64,000 nt of DNA from Cytophagales bacterium WSM2-2 (GTDB taxonomy: Bacteria > Bacteroidota > Bacteroidia > Cytophagales > Cyclobacteriaceae), in NCBI GenBank assembly GCA_015472025.1, contig BNHL01000001.1:2205501-2269500 (forward strand), in the 5' to 3' direction. The notes beneath the pieces are model-generated. The model saw nothing but the letters and a program-made list of their open reading frames with translations. It ran no database searches and was not told where the DNA came from. Position numbers and translations under genes: made by a program. Shown in pieces: positions 28,360-37,085 of this stretch; the first letter of the stretch is position 1; every line of letters starts with the position of its first letter.

Positions 28360-29346
28360 TTAAAAATCTTCGTTCAACGAAAATTTTGGTGAAGTTTCTT
28401 TTTCAGTGCTTTTCATAACACCAGCTTTCTGGTATTCGGCTACACGCTTCTCAAAGAAATTGGTTTTTCCACGCAACGAAATCATCTCCATGAAATCAAA
28501 TGGGTTCGTGGCTCCATAAACTTTCTTGCCAACGAGCTCATTGATCAATCGATCGGCAACAAATTCAATATACTGGCACATGTGAGCTGAATTCATTCCG
28601 ATCAAATTCACAGGCAAAGCGTCTGTCACAAATTCTTTTTCGATTTCTACTGCATCTTTGATGATTTCAATTACGCGTTCTGTCGTTAATTTATTGACAA
28701 CGTGTTTCGTATAAAGATGACAAGCAAAATCACAATGTAAACCTTCATCACGTGAAATCAGTTCATTAGAAAAAGTTAACCCAGGCATCAATCCTCTCTT
28801 CTTCAACCAGAAGATGGAACAAAATGATCCTGAAAAGAAAATTCCCTCCACCGCAGCAAAAGCAACTAATCGCTCCTGAAAATTTCCCTGATCGATCCAA
28901 CGCAATGCCCAATCGGCCTTTTTCTTTACGCAAGGCATAGTATCGATAGCATGAAAGAGTTTGTCTTTCTCTTTTGCGTCCTTGACGTAAGTGTCGATTA
29001 GTAAAGAATATGTTTCTGAGTGGATATTCTCGATGGCGATCTGAAAGCCATAGAAAAATTTAGCTTCTGTATACTGTACTTCAGAAACAAAGTGTTCTGC
29101 TAGATTTTCGTTGACAATTCCATCGCTTGCGGCAAAAAAGGCAAGCACATGAGTGACGAAATGACGTTCGCCATCGTTCAGATTGAGCCAGTCTTTAAGG
29201 TCATGGCTCAGGTCGATCTCTTCAGCTGTCCAGAAACTGGCTTCAGCCTGCTTGTAAAACTTCCAGACGTCATGGTGGCGGATGGGGAAAAGGACAAAAC
29301 GGTCTTTGTTTTCTTTGAGAATGGGTTCTTGTGTGGATTCATTCAT
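28360..29346 (-). CDS. nrdB: Ribonucleoside-diphosphate reductase, small (beta) subunit, class Ia
   Basis: 328 residues from ATG 29346; a 14-codon upstream extension is open but unlikely. Di-iron ligands and the tyrosyl-radical site are visible: [20 protein letters not shown], with Glu, His and the radical Tyr, then [12 protein letters not shown] and [12 protein letters not shown]. The sequence is of the eukaryote-like R2 type with a normal Tyr, so an iron-tyrosyl enzyme is expected. It precedes nrdA in one transcript. A promoter candidate lies about 125 bp upstream. Confidence 0.97.
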   Translation of the reverse strand: MNESTQEPILKENKDRFVLFPIRHHDVWKFYKQAEASFWTAEEIDLSHDLKDWLNLNDGERHFVTHVLAFFAASDGIVNENLAEHFVSEVQYTEAKFFYGFQIAIENIHSETYSLLIDTYVKDAKEKDKLFHAIDTMPCVKKKADWALRWIDQGNFQERLVAFAAVEGIFFSGSFCSIFWLKKRGLMPGLTFSNELISRDEGLHCDFACHLYTKHVVNKLTTERVIEIIKDAVEIEKEFVTDALPVNLIGMNSAHMCQYIEFVADRLINELVGKKVYGATNPFDFMEMISLRGKTNFFEKRVAEYQKAGVMKSTEKETSPKFSLNEDF

Positions 29347-29470
29347 GTGGAAATATTTTGATAGGTATGCGACCGCAGAAGAGGCCAACGCTTCAGCGAT
29401 TCCAATATTTTTTAGTATTTAGGGTAGTGCTGGATTTTTTGAGAGGATATTCTCCCTAAAATACAGTGAA

Positions 29471-29501
29471 CAAAGATTCTAAATGAAGCAGGAAATTCAA
29501 A
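29471..29501 (-). promoter_or_regulatory. Candidate promoter of nrdB-nrdA
   Basis: Read on the minus strand: TTTG (29501-29498), 19-bp spacer, AATCTTTG (29478-29471). The second box differs from TAnnTTTG by one base. Spacing is as expected, and it gives a leader of about 120 bases before the nrdB ATG. Confidence 0.45.
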
Positions 29502-29534
29502 GTGACATTAACTACCGTAATGGGACAAAACGAG

Positions 29535-29605
29535 TTATCAACACCGTGTTTTTTCTGAAAAACATTTCACTGTCATCGACTTAGATGACGATTACCGGCA
29601 CCGTG
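29535..29605. promoter_or_regulatory. Dyads in the nrdB-rplU intergenic region
   Basis: In this roughly 500-bp gap (29347-29846) I see AACACCGTGTT (29540-29550), GTCATC-N6-GATGAC (29572-29589), a repeated ACCGTG (29543 and 29600), and TTATCAACA (29535-29543), one mismatch from a DnaA box. They are candidate binding sites for regulators of nrdBA or rplU. No gene is supported here. Confidence 0.25.
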
Positions 29606-29790
29606 GTTTAAACGAAAAATTTTTCGACTTTTTTTTCGGCTCTGTACTTTATTGTTGGAGGTTTTTTTTGTAGGCTGGGAGGTACGCGGGTTTTGCGCAA
29701 AAATCGATGCAAATAGATTAACTGAAAATGCTAAAAACCTCCTAAATCAGCATAAAAATGAATCTTTTAGAGCTTTTGCAAAGCGCGGGC

Positions 29791-29820
29791 TTGCATTTCA
29801 AGGTGAATGCCTTATCTTTG
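29791..29820 (+). promoter_or_regulatory. Promoter of rplU-rpmA
   Basis: TTG (29791-29793), 19-bp spacer, TATCTTTG (29813-29820): a full match to the Bacteroidota -33/-7 pattern. It lies 26 bp before the rplU ATG, giving a short leader of about 20 bases. Confidence 0.65.
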
Positions 29821-29846
29821 CACTCCCATTTTTAAAAAAAGGAACT

Positions 29847-30155
29847 ATGTACGCGATTGTAGACATTGCCGGTCAGCAACTGAAAGTAGCAAAGGATCAA
29901 TACGTTTACACCCCGAAAATTGAGGGTGAAGCAGGCTCAGCTGTGAGTTTTGATAAAGTGCTTTTGCTGGATAACGGCAGCGCAGTTCAGGTAGGATCAC
30001 CCTTAGTTAAAGGGGCGAAGGTTTCCGGAAAAATTCTGGAACATGTAAAAGGGGACAAGCTGATCGTCTTCAAAAAGAAGAGACGTAAAGGATATGCTGT
30101 GAAGAACGGTCATCGTCAGCAATACACCAAGGTGCAAATTGAAAGCATCGGATAA
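29847..30155 (+). CDS. rplU: 50S ribosomal protein L21
   Basis: 102 residues from ATG 29847. The open frame reaches back to 29652, but the promoter lies inside that stretch and L21 is normally about 100 residues, starting MYAIVDIAGQQLKVAKDQ. The C-terminus has FKKKRRKGYAVKNGHRQQYT, the rRNA-binding L21 tail. A weak AAAGGA precedes the start. It is co-transcribed with rpmA 44 bp downstream. Confidence 0.97.
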   Translation: MYAIVDIAGQQLKVAKDQYVYTPKIEGEAGSAVSFDKVLLLDNGSAVQVGSPLVKGAKVSGKILEHVKGDKLIVFKKKRRKGYAVKNGHRQQYTKVQIESIG

Positions 30156-30199
30156 TTTCCAAACAAGTTAAATTTTGAATCTTAAATTCTGATTAAGAT

Positions 30200-30457
30200 A
30201 TGGCACACAAGAAAGGTGAAGGTAAAGTAAAGAACGGTCGCGAGTCGGAAAGCAAAAGACTTGGAATCAAGGTTTATGGAGGTCAGAAGGTTGTAGCTGG
30301 CAATATTATTGTGCGTCAGCGCGGCACCAAACACCATCCTGGCAAGAATGTAGGCATAGGTAAAGATCATACCTTGTTTGCGTTGACTAACGGTGTGGTG
30401 GCTTTCAAAAAAGGAAGAGCCGACAGATCGTTTGTTTCTGTTGTGGCAGAAGCATAA
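30200..30457 (+). CDS. rpmA: 50S ribosomal protein L27
   Basis: 85 residues, starting [20 protein letters not shown], with the L27 core [19 protein letters not shown] and [13 protein letters not shown]. The N-terminal tail reaches the peptidyl-transferase centre. Unlike Firmicutes L27 it has no cleavable N-terminal extension. It is followed by a strong terminator. Confidence 0.97.
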   Translation: MAHKKGEGKVKNGRESESKRLGIKVYGGQKVVAGNIIVRQRGTKHHPGKNVGIGKDHTLFALTNGVVAFKKGRADRSFVSVVAEA

Positions 30458-30498
30458 GAATTACCTATCTAATACTTCTAGTTAACATTTAGATTTTT

Positions 30499-30538
30499 AA
30501 AGAGGCGCATGAGCTAAGACTCATGCGCCTCTTTTTTT
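30499..30538 (+). terminator. Rho-independent terminator after rpmA
   Basis: AGAGGCGCATGAG (30501-30513) pairs perfectly with CTCATGCGCCTCT (30520-30532) around a 6-base loop, followed by seven Ts; two more A-T pairs extend the stem. Confidence 0.93.
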
Positions 30539-30591
30539 GGTGCCTAAATGGGATGTCTTCGCTGAATAGGGCGCAAAAAATTAACACCAAA

Positions 30592-30680
30592 TGGGGCATT
30601 CTCTTGCTATCCATGAAAAATAATTGACTTAATCTATGAGGTGCCCCAAAGAGGGGTGACAGTAGTATAATTTGGGGTAT
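30592..30680 (+). promoter_or_regulatory. GC-rich half-sites upstream of the first SusC gene
   Basis: The 330-bp gap between the rpmA terminator and susC1 carries TGGGGCA (30592-30598), its reverse complement TGCCCCA (30642-30648), CCCCAAAGAGGGG (30644-30656) and TTTGGGGTAT (30671-30680). The clustering of GGGG/CCCC half-sites in otherwise AT-rich DNA suggests a regulator-binding region. It is similar in kind to the dyad upstream of the response regulator at 3101. Confidence 0.3.
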
Positions 30681-30866
30681 ATAAACTATTGATCGATAAG
30701 TAGATGAGATTAATCAGTAAATACTACATACCACAAAATAATATTTGGAATTTGGTTGTAACTACCCTGATTATCATTGTGTATTTTTTTTAGGCCGAAT
30801 TTTGTTTTCGGTAATTTCCACTTAATTTTCCATTCTAAAACTTAAACTAAACTTAAACCTTAACCT

Positions 30867-33800
30867 ATGAAGAAGTTTTTACTAATGTGCTTCTCATTCG
30901 GTTTTGCGCTCAGTGTCTGGGCACAGGATCGAGTGGTTTCGGGCAAAGTGGTATCCAAAGAGGATAATACCCCATTGCCTGGTGTGAACGTTGTGATTAA
31001 AGGGACGACCTCAGGAACAGTGACCGATGCAGAAGGTAAGTATACACTGTCTGTACCTGCCGGTGGAGGAGCTCTTTTGTTCTCATTTATCGGTCTCAAG
31101 ACTGAAGACATTGAGATCGGTGACCGTAGTGTAGTTGATATTGCGCTCGGTCTGGATGTAACTCAGCTCTCGGAAGTAGTGGTTACTGCTCTTAACATCA
31201 AGCAGGAAGTTAAAACGCTTTCTTACGCCACTCAGCAAATCAATGCAGACAAACTTACTATGGCTCGTGCCAACAACATTACTGATGCCTTGGCTGGTAA
31301 AGTTGCTGGTGTACAAATCAGAAGCCAGGCAGGTTCTAAGTTGGGAAGCAATACTGATATCCGTATCCGCGGTGCAGGTTCACTGAACGATGGTAACCCA
31401 TTGTATGTATTGGACGGAACTCCGATTGCCAACCCTATAGATATCAACAATGACGATATCGAGAGTGTTAACGTACTCAAAGGACCTCAGGCGGTTGCAT
31501 TGTATGGCCAGCGTGGTGAGTATGGTGTAATTCAGTTGACTTCGAAGAGAGCAAAAAAAGGTGCTCTGGGAATTGAAATTACGAACAGCACGATGGCTGA
31601 TAAAGTGTATATCCTTCCACACTATCAAAACAGTTATGCAGGTGGTGTTTTCAGCGACCTTCAGAAATTTACCTATCAGCCGGGCATGCCAACGGATTGG
31701 CAACCACTTGACGGAAAGTATTATCCTGACTATGAGGATGATTCAAGTTGGGGTCCTCGCATGGTAGGCCAGGAGTATATCCCGTGGTATGCATGGGCTC
31801 CCGGATCAAAGTACAGCGGACAGACTGCTAAGCTTACTCCTCAACCCAACAACGTTCGTGATTTCTACGGAACAGCTGTTAATTCAATCTCTAACATCAG
31901 TTTAGGTAAAGCTGACGACAACTACAGTGTAAGGGTGTCTTATACCAATCAAAACCAAACTGGTATTTCTCCTTTCACAAGTCTTCGCAAGAACCAGTTC
32001 TCAACTCAGACTTCTGTTAACCTGAGCAAACTGATTACAGTGGGAGCTAACATTAACTATGCCTCTACTTTCACTCATGGTAACTTCGATGACGGATATG
32101 CAAACCAGACTACTGGTTCATTCAGCTCATGGTTCCACCGCGATCTTGATATGGGAATTATGAAGGATATGGCATTCTTCAAATCTCCTGAAGGAAGACT
32201 CGTTTCATGGAATAAGTTTGATCCAGGTAATACAGCAGGTGCAGGTGATAAGTCGTATAGAGGATTTTATTGGTTCAATCATTATGCTTTTGCCGGATTG
32301 ACTGATTACAATACGTACCGCAATCGCTTGTTCGGTGATTTGAATATCAGATTCAATATCTCAAAGAAATTCTATGTTTCTGCATTCTATCAGAAGCAGG
32401 AAGTTAACGTAGAATCAGAAAACAAGCGTCCTAGCATTTTGGCTAACAGCTTCTACAACGAGCTTCGCCCAAATACGGACTATCCAGGATATGATTCTTA
32501 TGCTACTGGCATCACTTTCCAAAAGGAAGATAATCTCCAGGCGTTGGCGGTGTACAATGACAAGTTCATGGACGATCAATTGACGATCAACGTTAATGCT
32601 GGTGGAAACGTAAGGATGGAAAAGAGCCAACAGATCAGCGCCAATACTAACCTTGGCTTGACTATTCCAGATCTGTTCACGTTGTCTAACTCAAAGAGTG
32701 CGCTTCAGTATGCAAACGTTCGCTCTCAGAAAGAAGTGCGAAGTGTATTTGCTTCTGGTAGCTTCGGATACAAGCAGTTCTTGTACTTAAGCTGGTCAGC
32801 TCGTAACGACTGGAGTTCGGCTCTGAATCCGAAGAACAATTCTTATTTCTACCCTTCTGCGGGTATCGGATTTGTGTTTAGCGAATTACTTCATGGATCA
32901 TTCCCCATAATGTCTTACGGTAAGTTGCGTGGTAACATTGCACAGATCGGTTCAGATTTAGCCGCTTACGGAACTACGTTCACGTATACTTTGGGTCAGA
33001 ATCAGTTCAATGGCAATGCAGTTTCAAATACACCTGATACACGGATCGATCCAAACATCAAACCTTCATTGTCAACTAACTATGAATTTGGTGCTGATTT
33101 CAAATTCCTTGAAAACAGGATTGGATTTGGCGTGACTTACTATAACAATGATAGAAAAGATCAGATATTAACTGTTCCTATTACACCCGCCAGCGGGTTC
33201 ACAGGTCTTACAACTAACGTAGCCGAAGCAGTATCGAAAGGTATCGAATTGAGTTTGGATGCGACTCCAGTTAAGACAGGGGACTTCAAATGGGATTTGA
33301 CCGTAAACTGGGCGCACAATGAATCTAAGATCATCAAACTTGCTCCTGGTATTTCAAACATTTACGGAGGCGCACGTGATGCGTTTGCTGTTGCAAGCTT
33401 GACACACGTAGAAGGTGGTACCTGGGGTCAGTTACGTGGAAGAGCAATTGCGCGTGATGCATCTGGTACTCCTATCGTGACATCATCAGGTGTTTATTCA
33501 TCAGTTACCAACCACGATTTTGGAAGCGTACTGCCTTCTTTCACTGGAGGCTTTCAGAATTACTTCACTTACAAGAATTTCAAACTGGCTGTTAACGTGG
33601 ATTTCCAGAGTGGAGGAAAATACTTCTCGTTATCTGACTATTGGGGTACTTTCTCAGGTTTGACAGCGCGAACTGCACAGTTAAACGACAAGGGAGTGTC
33701 TCAGCGCGCAGGCATTTCTGATGGCGGTGGTGTTCATGTAAAAGGTGTTGCTTATAGTGGTACAGATGCCCAAGGTGCACCTGTCAGCGATGGCACAGCT

Positions 33801-34115
33801 GTGGATATGTATGTGGATGCCAAAACCTATTATGACCAATGGGGTAATGGTACTATCGCAGAAAACAGCCTTTATGACATGACCTTTGTGAAGTTGCGTG
33901 AAATGAGCCTGAGCTATAATATACCCGTGTCAAAACTGGGGAACGTATCGAAAGTGTTCAAGACCGCTTCTATTTCTCTCATCGGAAGAAACTTGTGGCT
34001 GATCTACACACCTAACCGTGATTTCGATCCTTCGATCATGTCAAATCTCACGGGTGAAAACGGCCAATTGCCAGGAACACGCAGCTTTGGTGCATCAATA
34101 AAACTGGGCTTATAA
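30867..34115 (+). CDS. SusC/RagA-family TonB-dependent outer-membrane receptor 1
   Basis: 1082 residues. The signal peptide ends in SVWAQ, then comes a carboxypeptidase-D-like regulatory domain (about 21-105, VVSGKVVSKEDNTPLPGVNV). The TonB plug (about 115-225) has ADKLTMARANNITDALAGKV and IRIRGAGSLND. A beta-barrel follows, ending in FGASIKLGL with a terminal aromatic/hydrophobic strand. It forms the gated pore of a SusCD complex for energy-dependent import of a nutrient that binds the partner lipoprotein. It is followed at 25 bp by its SusD. The first 80 bases of coding DNA nearly match two further SusC genes in the window. Substrate not predictable. Confidence 0.95.
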   Translation: MKKFLLMCFSFGFALSVWAQDRVVSGKVVSKEDNTPLPGVNVVIKGTTSGTVTDAEGKYTLSVPAGGGALLFSFIGLKTEDIEIGDRSVVDIALGLDVTQLSEVVVTALNIKQEVKTLSYATQQINADKLTMARANNITDALAGKVAGVQIRSQAGSKLGSNTDIRIRGAGSLNDGNPLYVLDGTPIANPIDINNDDIESVNVLKGPQAVALYGQRGEYGVIQLTSKRAKKGALGIEITNSTMADKVYILPHYQNSYAGGVFSDLQKFTYQPGMPTDWQPLDGKYYPDYEDDSSWGPRMVGQEYIPWYAWAPGSKYSGQTAKLTPQPNNVRDFYGTAVNSISNISLGKADDNYSVRVSYTNQNQTGISPFTSLRKNQFSTQTSVNLSKLITVGANINYASTFTHGNFDDGYANQTTGSFSSWFHRDLDMGIMKDMAFFKSPEGRLVSWNKFDPGNTAGAGDKSYRGFYWFNHYAFAGLTDYNTYRNRLFGDLNIRFNISKKFYVSAFYQKQEVNVESENKRPSILANSFYNELRPNTDYPGYDSYATGITFQKEDNLQALAVYNDKFMDDQLTINVNAGGNVRMEKSQQISANTNLGLTIPDLFTLSNSKSALQYANVRSQKEVRSVFASGSFGYKQFLYLSWSARNDWSSALNPKNNSYFYPSAGIGFVFSELLHGSFPIMSYGKLRGNIAQIGSDLAAYGTTFTYTLGQNQFNGNAVSNTPDTRIDPNIKPSLSTNYEFGADFKFLENRIGFGVTYYNNDRKDQILTVPITPASGFTGLTTNVAEAVSKGIELSLDATPVKTGDFKWDLTVNWAHNESKIIKLAPGISNIYGGARDAFAVASLTHVEGGTWGQLRGRAIARDASGTPIVTSSGVYSSVTNHDFGSVLPSFTGGFQNYFTYKNFKLAVNVDFQSGGKYFSLSDYWGTFSGLTARTAQLNDKGVSQRAGISDGGGVHVKGVAYSGTDAQGAPVSDGTAVDMYVDAKTYYDQWGNGTIAENSLYDMTFVKLREMSLSYNIPVSKLGNVSKVFKTASISLIGRNLWLIYTPNRDFDPSIMSNLTGENGQLPGTRSFGASIKLGL

Positions 34116-34140
34116 GTTTAATCCAAAACTTTAAACAGAT

Positions 34141-35610
34141 ATGAAAAAATATTTAAGTTATATATGCCTGGTGGCTGTGATTGCCACCACCATCGGCTGC
34201 AGCGACTTTGGCAGCACCGATGTTAACCCGAACGGGTCAACTGTTCCGCTTACATCTGCTTTGTTGACGAACGCAATTGTTGCCATGGGTGGCGCAGCGG
34301 GAGCAAATGGAGTTGGTGTTACAGCTGGCTTATACTGTCAGTACTTTTCTCAGACGTTATATACAGATGCTTCCCGTTATTCATTGCAGGACGTAGCTTG
34401 GTCTGAGTTAAATGGTAACATGTATGATCTTCAGAATATCATTAATATTAATTCTGATCCAAAGACTGCTGCTTATGCTGCTCTCAACGGATCGAATAAT
34501 AACCAAATCGCGATTGCTCGCATCTTGAAAGCAATACGCTTTTCCATTCTGACAGATCGTTATGGAGACATGCCGTATACAGAGGCCTTGACCGGAAAGC
34601 CAAATCCTAAGTTCGATACTCAGCAGTCGATTTATACTGATATCTTCAAGGAGTTGTCGGAGGCAGTAGCCCAATTCGATAATAAAGGGGCTGTAAAAGG
34701 AGATATTCTTTTTGCAGGCAATAATACTCGCTGGCAACAGCTGGCCAACTCCTGGCGATTGATTTTGGCGTTACGCGTTTCTAAAGCGGACGCTGCTACC
34801 GGCAAGGCTCAGTTTACAAACGTATTGAGCAATTTGGCAACTAATGGTGGTATACTGGTGACTTCAGCTGATGATATCAATTTGACCTTCCCTGGTAATG
34901 CAGTGGAATTTAACAATCCATGGTATGGCCTTGGCGGAGACCAGAATGTTTGTACAACTATTGCCAATTGGATGAATGCAAGAGGTGATGACAGACGTAA
35001 TGCTTTTGGTAATGTAATATCGGCAGCACAAGGCTTGGTAGGTGTACCTCCTGGTCTCAAGCGTGATGATGCTTTGGCTTATACAAATGCTAACCCAAAT
35101 CACTCGCTCATTTTGAATAATACATATCGTGCTGTTGGTAGCACTCTTACTATTCTTACAGCTGGAGACATTTTATTGGCACGTGCTGAAGCAGCCGTAC
35201 CTACGGCCAATGGTGGTCTTGGTTGGACTAACGAAAGTTATACTGCATTATATGCAAGTGGTATTTCTGAGTCTTGGAAACACTGGGGACAAAACAGTGC
35301 GGCTAATCTTACTGCGTATATGGCGCAGCCACTAGTTGATTTGGCTTCGGCCTCAAGCAATATTGCTGAGAAAATTGGAACGCAGCGTTGGATTTCATTT
35401 TATCCAAACGGTCCTCAGGGCTGGTCTGAATGGAGAAGAACAGGTTTTCCTGCTTTATCTCCTGCACCTGAACCGCTTCGCGGCAACTCAATACCGGTTA
35501 GATTCATTTACCCGACCACTGAATATGGTTTGAACCTTGCAGGTGTTAACACTGCAATTGCAGCTCAGGGTGCTGATACTCCGGATACGAATGTTTGGTG
35601 GGATAAGTAA
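34141..35610 (+). CDS. SusD/RagB-family outer-membrane lipoprotein 1 (SusD-like_2 type)
   Basis: 489 residues. Lipoprotein signal with lipobox TIGC and an acidic SD after the Cys. The helical repeat core includes RILKAIRFSILTDRYGDMPYTEAL and LLARAEAAV, and the C-terminus has WISFYPNGPQGWSEWRRTGFP, a hallmark of the SusD-like_2 subfamily. It acts as the surface lid that captures substrate for the SusC pore encoded just upstream. The next gene is a third surface lipoprotein. Confidence 0.93.
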   Translation: MKKYLSYICLVAVIATTIGCSDFGSTDVNPNGSTVPLTSALLTNAIVAMGGAAGANGVGVTAGLYCQYFSQTLYTDASRYSLQDVAWSELNGNMYDLQNIININSDPKTAAYAALNGSNNNQIAIARILKAIRFSILTDRYGDMPYTEALTGKPNPKFDTQQSIYTDIFKELSEAVAQFDNKGAVKGDILFAGNNTRWQQLANSWRLILALRVSKADAATGKAQFTNVLSNLATNGGILVTSADDINLTFPGNAVEFNNPWYGLGGDQNVCTTIANWMNARGDDRRNAFGNVISAAQGLVGVPPGLKRDDALAYTNANPNHSLILNNTYRAVGSTLTILTAGDILLARAEAAVPTANGGLGWTNESYTALYASGISESWKHWGQNSAANLTAYMAQPLVDLASASSNIAEKIGTQRWISFYPNGPQGWSEWRRTGFPALSPAPEPLRGNSIPVRFIYPTTEYGLNLAGVNTAIAAQGADTPDTNVWWDK

Positions 35611-35637
35611 TTGTTAAAAATGAAAATTGAAAAAGCT

Positions 35638-36552
35638 ATGAATATTAAAAATATGCGATTTCTAAACAGTCTTGCCTTCTTGTGTGTGCTGACGATTTCG
35701 TTCACTGCGTGCAATACAGACGATAAAGACGATTTGGACGGAAAGGGACCTAATATATTAAGAGCAGATGCAGGTCCTGATAAACTCTTTGTTGCTACCA
35801 GTACAACTAGTAGTGGAACGTTGGCAACAATACATAAGGATGCCAATTCAGCTGCAGGTTTAAATGTACCGGTATCAGCCACCTTTACGGTAGACGCTTC
35901 GATTGTAACAGCTCACAACGCAGCTAATCCGGGCGGTATCCAATATGCTGCTATGGATCCACAGTATTTTTCTTTCAGCCCAGCTTCTTTGGATTTTGGA
36001 GCTGGTGAGACTCAGAAGGATTTGGGGATAGTCATGAAAGCCAATGGATTGGATTTATCGAAAGACTACGCTATTGGTTTGGTGATCACCGCTAATGGTT
36101 ATACGGGTGGAGGCGACAAGTTTATAAAGATCGCCCTTCCTAGCGCCTATGAAGGCGACTATACCTCAATTGGCGAGCGTTACAATTTTGCCCAGGCAGC
36201 TGATGCCAACTCAACAACCTGGCCTCCTACGGGCCAAGTATCAGTAGCGACTTGGAACTACACGTCTACGACTGCAAGTACGCTCAGCAGTAAGACCGTG
36301 GCTGTGCACGCGGCAAATAGCAATGGTGGTTTTGGCCGGATTAATTTAACTGTAGATCCAGCTACCAATAAGGTTACCATTGTGCCAAACGATGACATCG
36401 CTTTGAATGCCTTAGTTCAATCGACTCACCGTCCTAGTACTTATGACCCTGCTACTAAAACTTTTGAGTTGTACTACCAGTACACTAACCTGCCAGATGC
36501 AAACGGTGTTTCGTCTTTCAGAATGCTTCACCACAAACTGAAGCACAACTAG
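35638..36552 (+). CDS. Surface lipoprotein with DUF1735-like domain
   Basis: About 304 residues. The frame opens at 35611, with ATGs at 35620, 35638 and 35653; 35638 gives a good lipoprotein signal (lipobox SFTAC). Acidic residues after the Cys (NTDDKDD) fit a surface-export signal. An N-terminal region with ATFTVDASIVTAHNAAN and YFSFSPASLDFGAGETQKDL matches the DUF1735 pattern found beside SusCD. It probably helps bind the substrate at the cell surface. It ends the first SusCD unit and is followed by a strong terminator. Confidence 0.75.
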   Translation: MNIKNMRFLNSLAFLCVLTISFTACNTDDKDDLDGKGPNILRADAGPDKLFVATSTTSSGTLATIHKDANSAAGLNVPVSATFTVDASIVTAHNAANPGGIQYAAMDPQYFSFSPASLDFGAGETQKDLGIVMKANGLDLSKDYAIGLVITANGYTGGGDKFIKIALPSAYEGDYTSIGERYNFAQAADANSTTWPPTGQVSVATWNYTSTTASTLSSKTVAVHAANSNGGFGRINLTVDPATNKVTIVPNDDIALNALVQSTHRPSTYDPATKTFELYYQYTNLPDANGVSSFRMLHHKLKHN

Positions 36553-36573
36553 AACAGAAAAAGTTTTATAAAT

Positions 36574-36603
36574 AAAAAAGCCGGCTGGAAAGCCGGCTTT
36601 TTT
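36574..36603 (+). terminator. Rho-independent terminator after the first SusCD unit
   Basis: A 13-bp stem, AAAAAAGCCGGCT (36574-36586) with AGCCGGCTTTTTT (36591-36603), caps with a GGAA tetraloop. It can work in both directions. Confidence 0.93.
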
Positions 36604-36954
36604 ATTTTATACCGCCAAACGGGTTTGAGAAAACAGCCAATATTGGCTCCGTGTAAGAGAGGAAGAGTTACTTTGGTTCAGAGGGCCATCTTTCTAGAAT
36701 AAACTTCAATTTTCTTGACTATTGGGATGTACCGACAGCGGAATCGGAATTAAGCCCGACTAAGACTGGCGTGACTACGAAAGCCTTCTAGTTTTAGAAA
36801 ATAGTTTTCATTTTTAAGAAAGAACAGTCTTGGTTTACCGGGCCCTTTTTTGTGGCATTCATTTTCACTTACTGCGGAATCATCACTTACTTCTTTTGAG
36901 TCTAATAATTAGACAGCAAAGACTAAGTTAAGCGGACACGATGCCCTCTTTTTA
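36604..36954. other. Gene-free region with two palindromes upstream of the second SusC leader
   Basis: No coding frame is supported. It holds the perfect 14-base palindrome AGCCAATATTGGCT (36635-36648) and GTCTAATAATTAGAC (36900-36914, 7-bp arms). The second partly matches AATTAGAC upstream of susC3 (near 42999). They are possible operators. Confidence 0.35.
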
Positions 36955-37085
36955 AATTTCTACACCATCCTTCAAATAACTATTTCTCGCGTACGAATAA
37001 CAAATGCAACCCACTCAGTAACTGTCGCATTCATTTGATTTCATAGATACTAGTTTCAGCGCCTTATAAACAAAAACTAAAATCT
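36955..37085 (+). repeat. Duplicated leader, copy 1 (upstream of susC2)
   Basis: This segment and 43045-43173 align over their full length, with shared blocks such as TCAAATAACTATTTC, CATAGATACTAGTTTCA and ACTAAAATCT just before the ATG. It most likely contains the promoter and 5' untranslated region of susC2. The similarity continues into the signal-peptide codons and then fades. Confidence 0.75.

Noticed and set aside
29652-29846. N-terminal extension of rplU by 65 codons
   Set aside because: The promoter TTG-N19-TATCTTTG lies inside it and ribosomal protein L21 is normally about 100 residues, starting at 29847.
36841-36861. Possible terminator with a GGGCCC core and T-run near 36840
   Set aside because: The stem is only three base pairs and no transcript is expected to end there; I do not count it.
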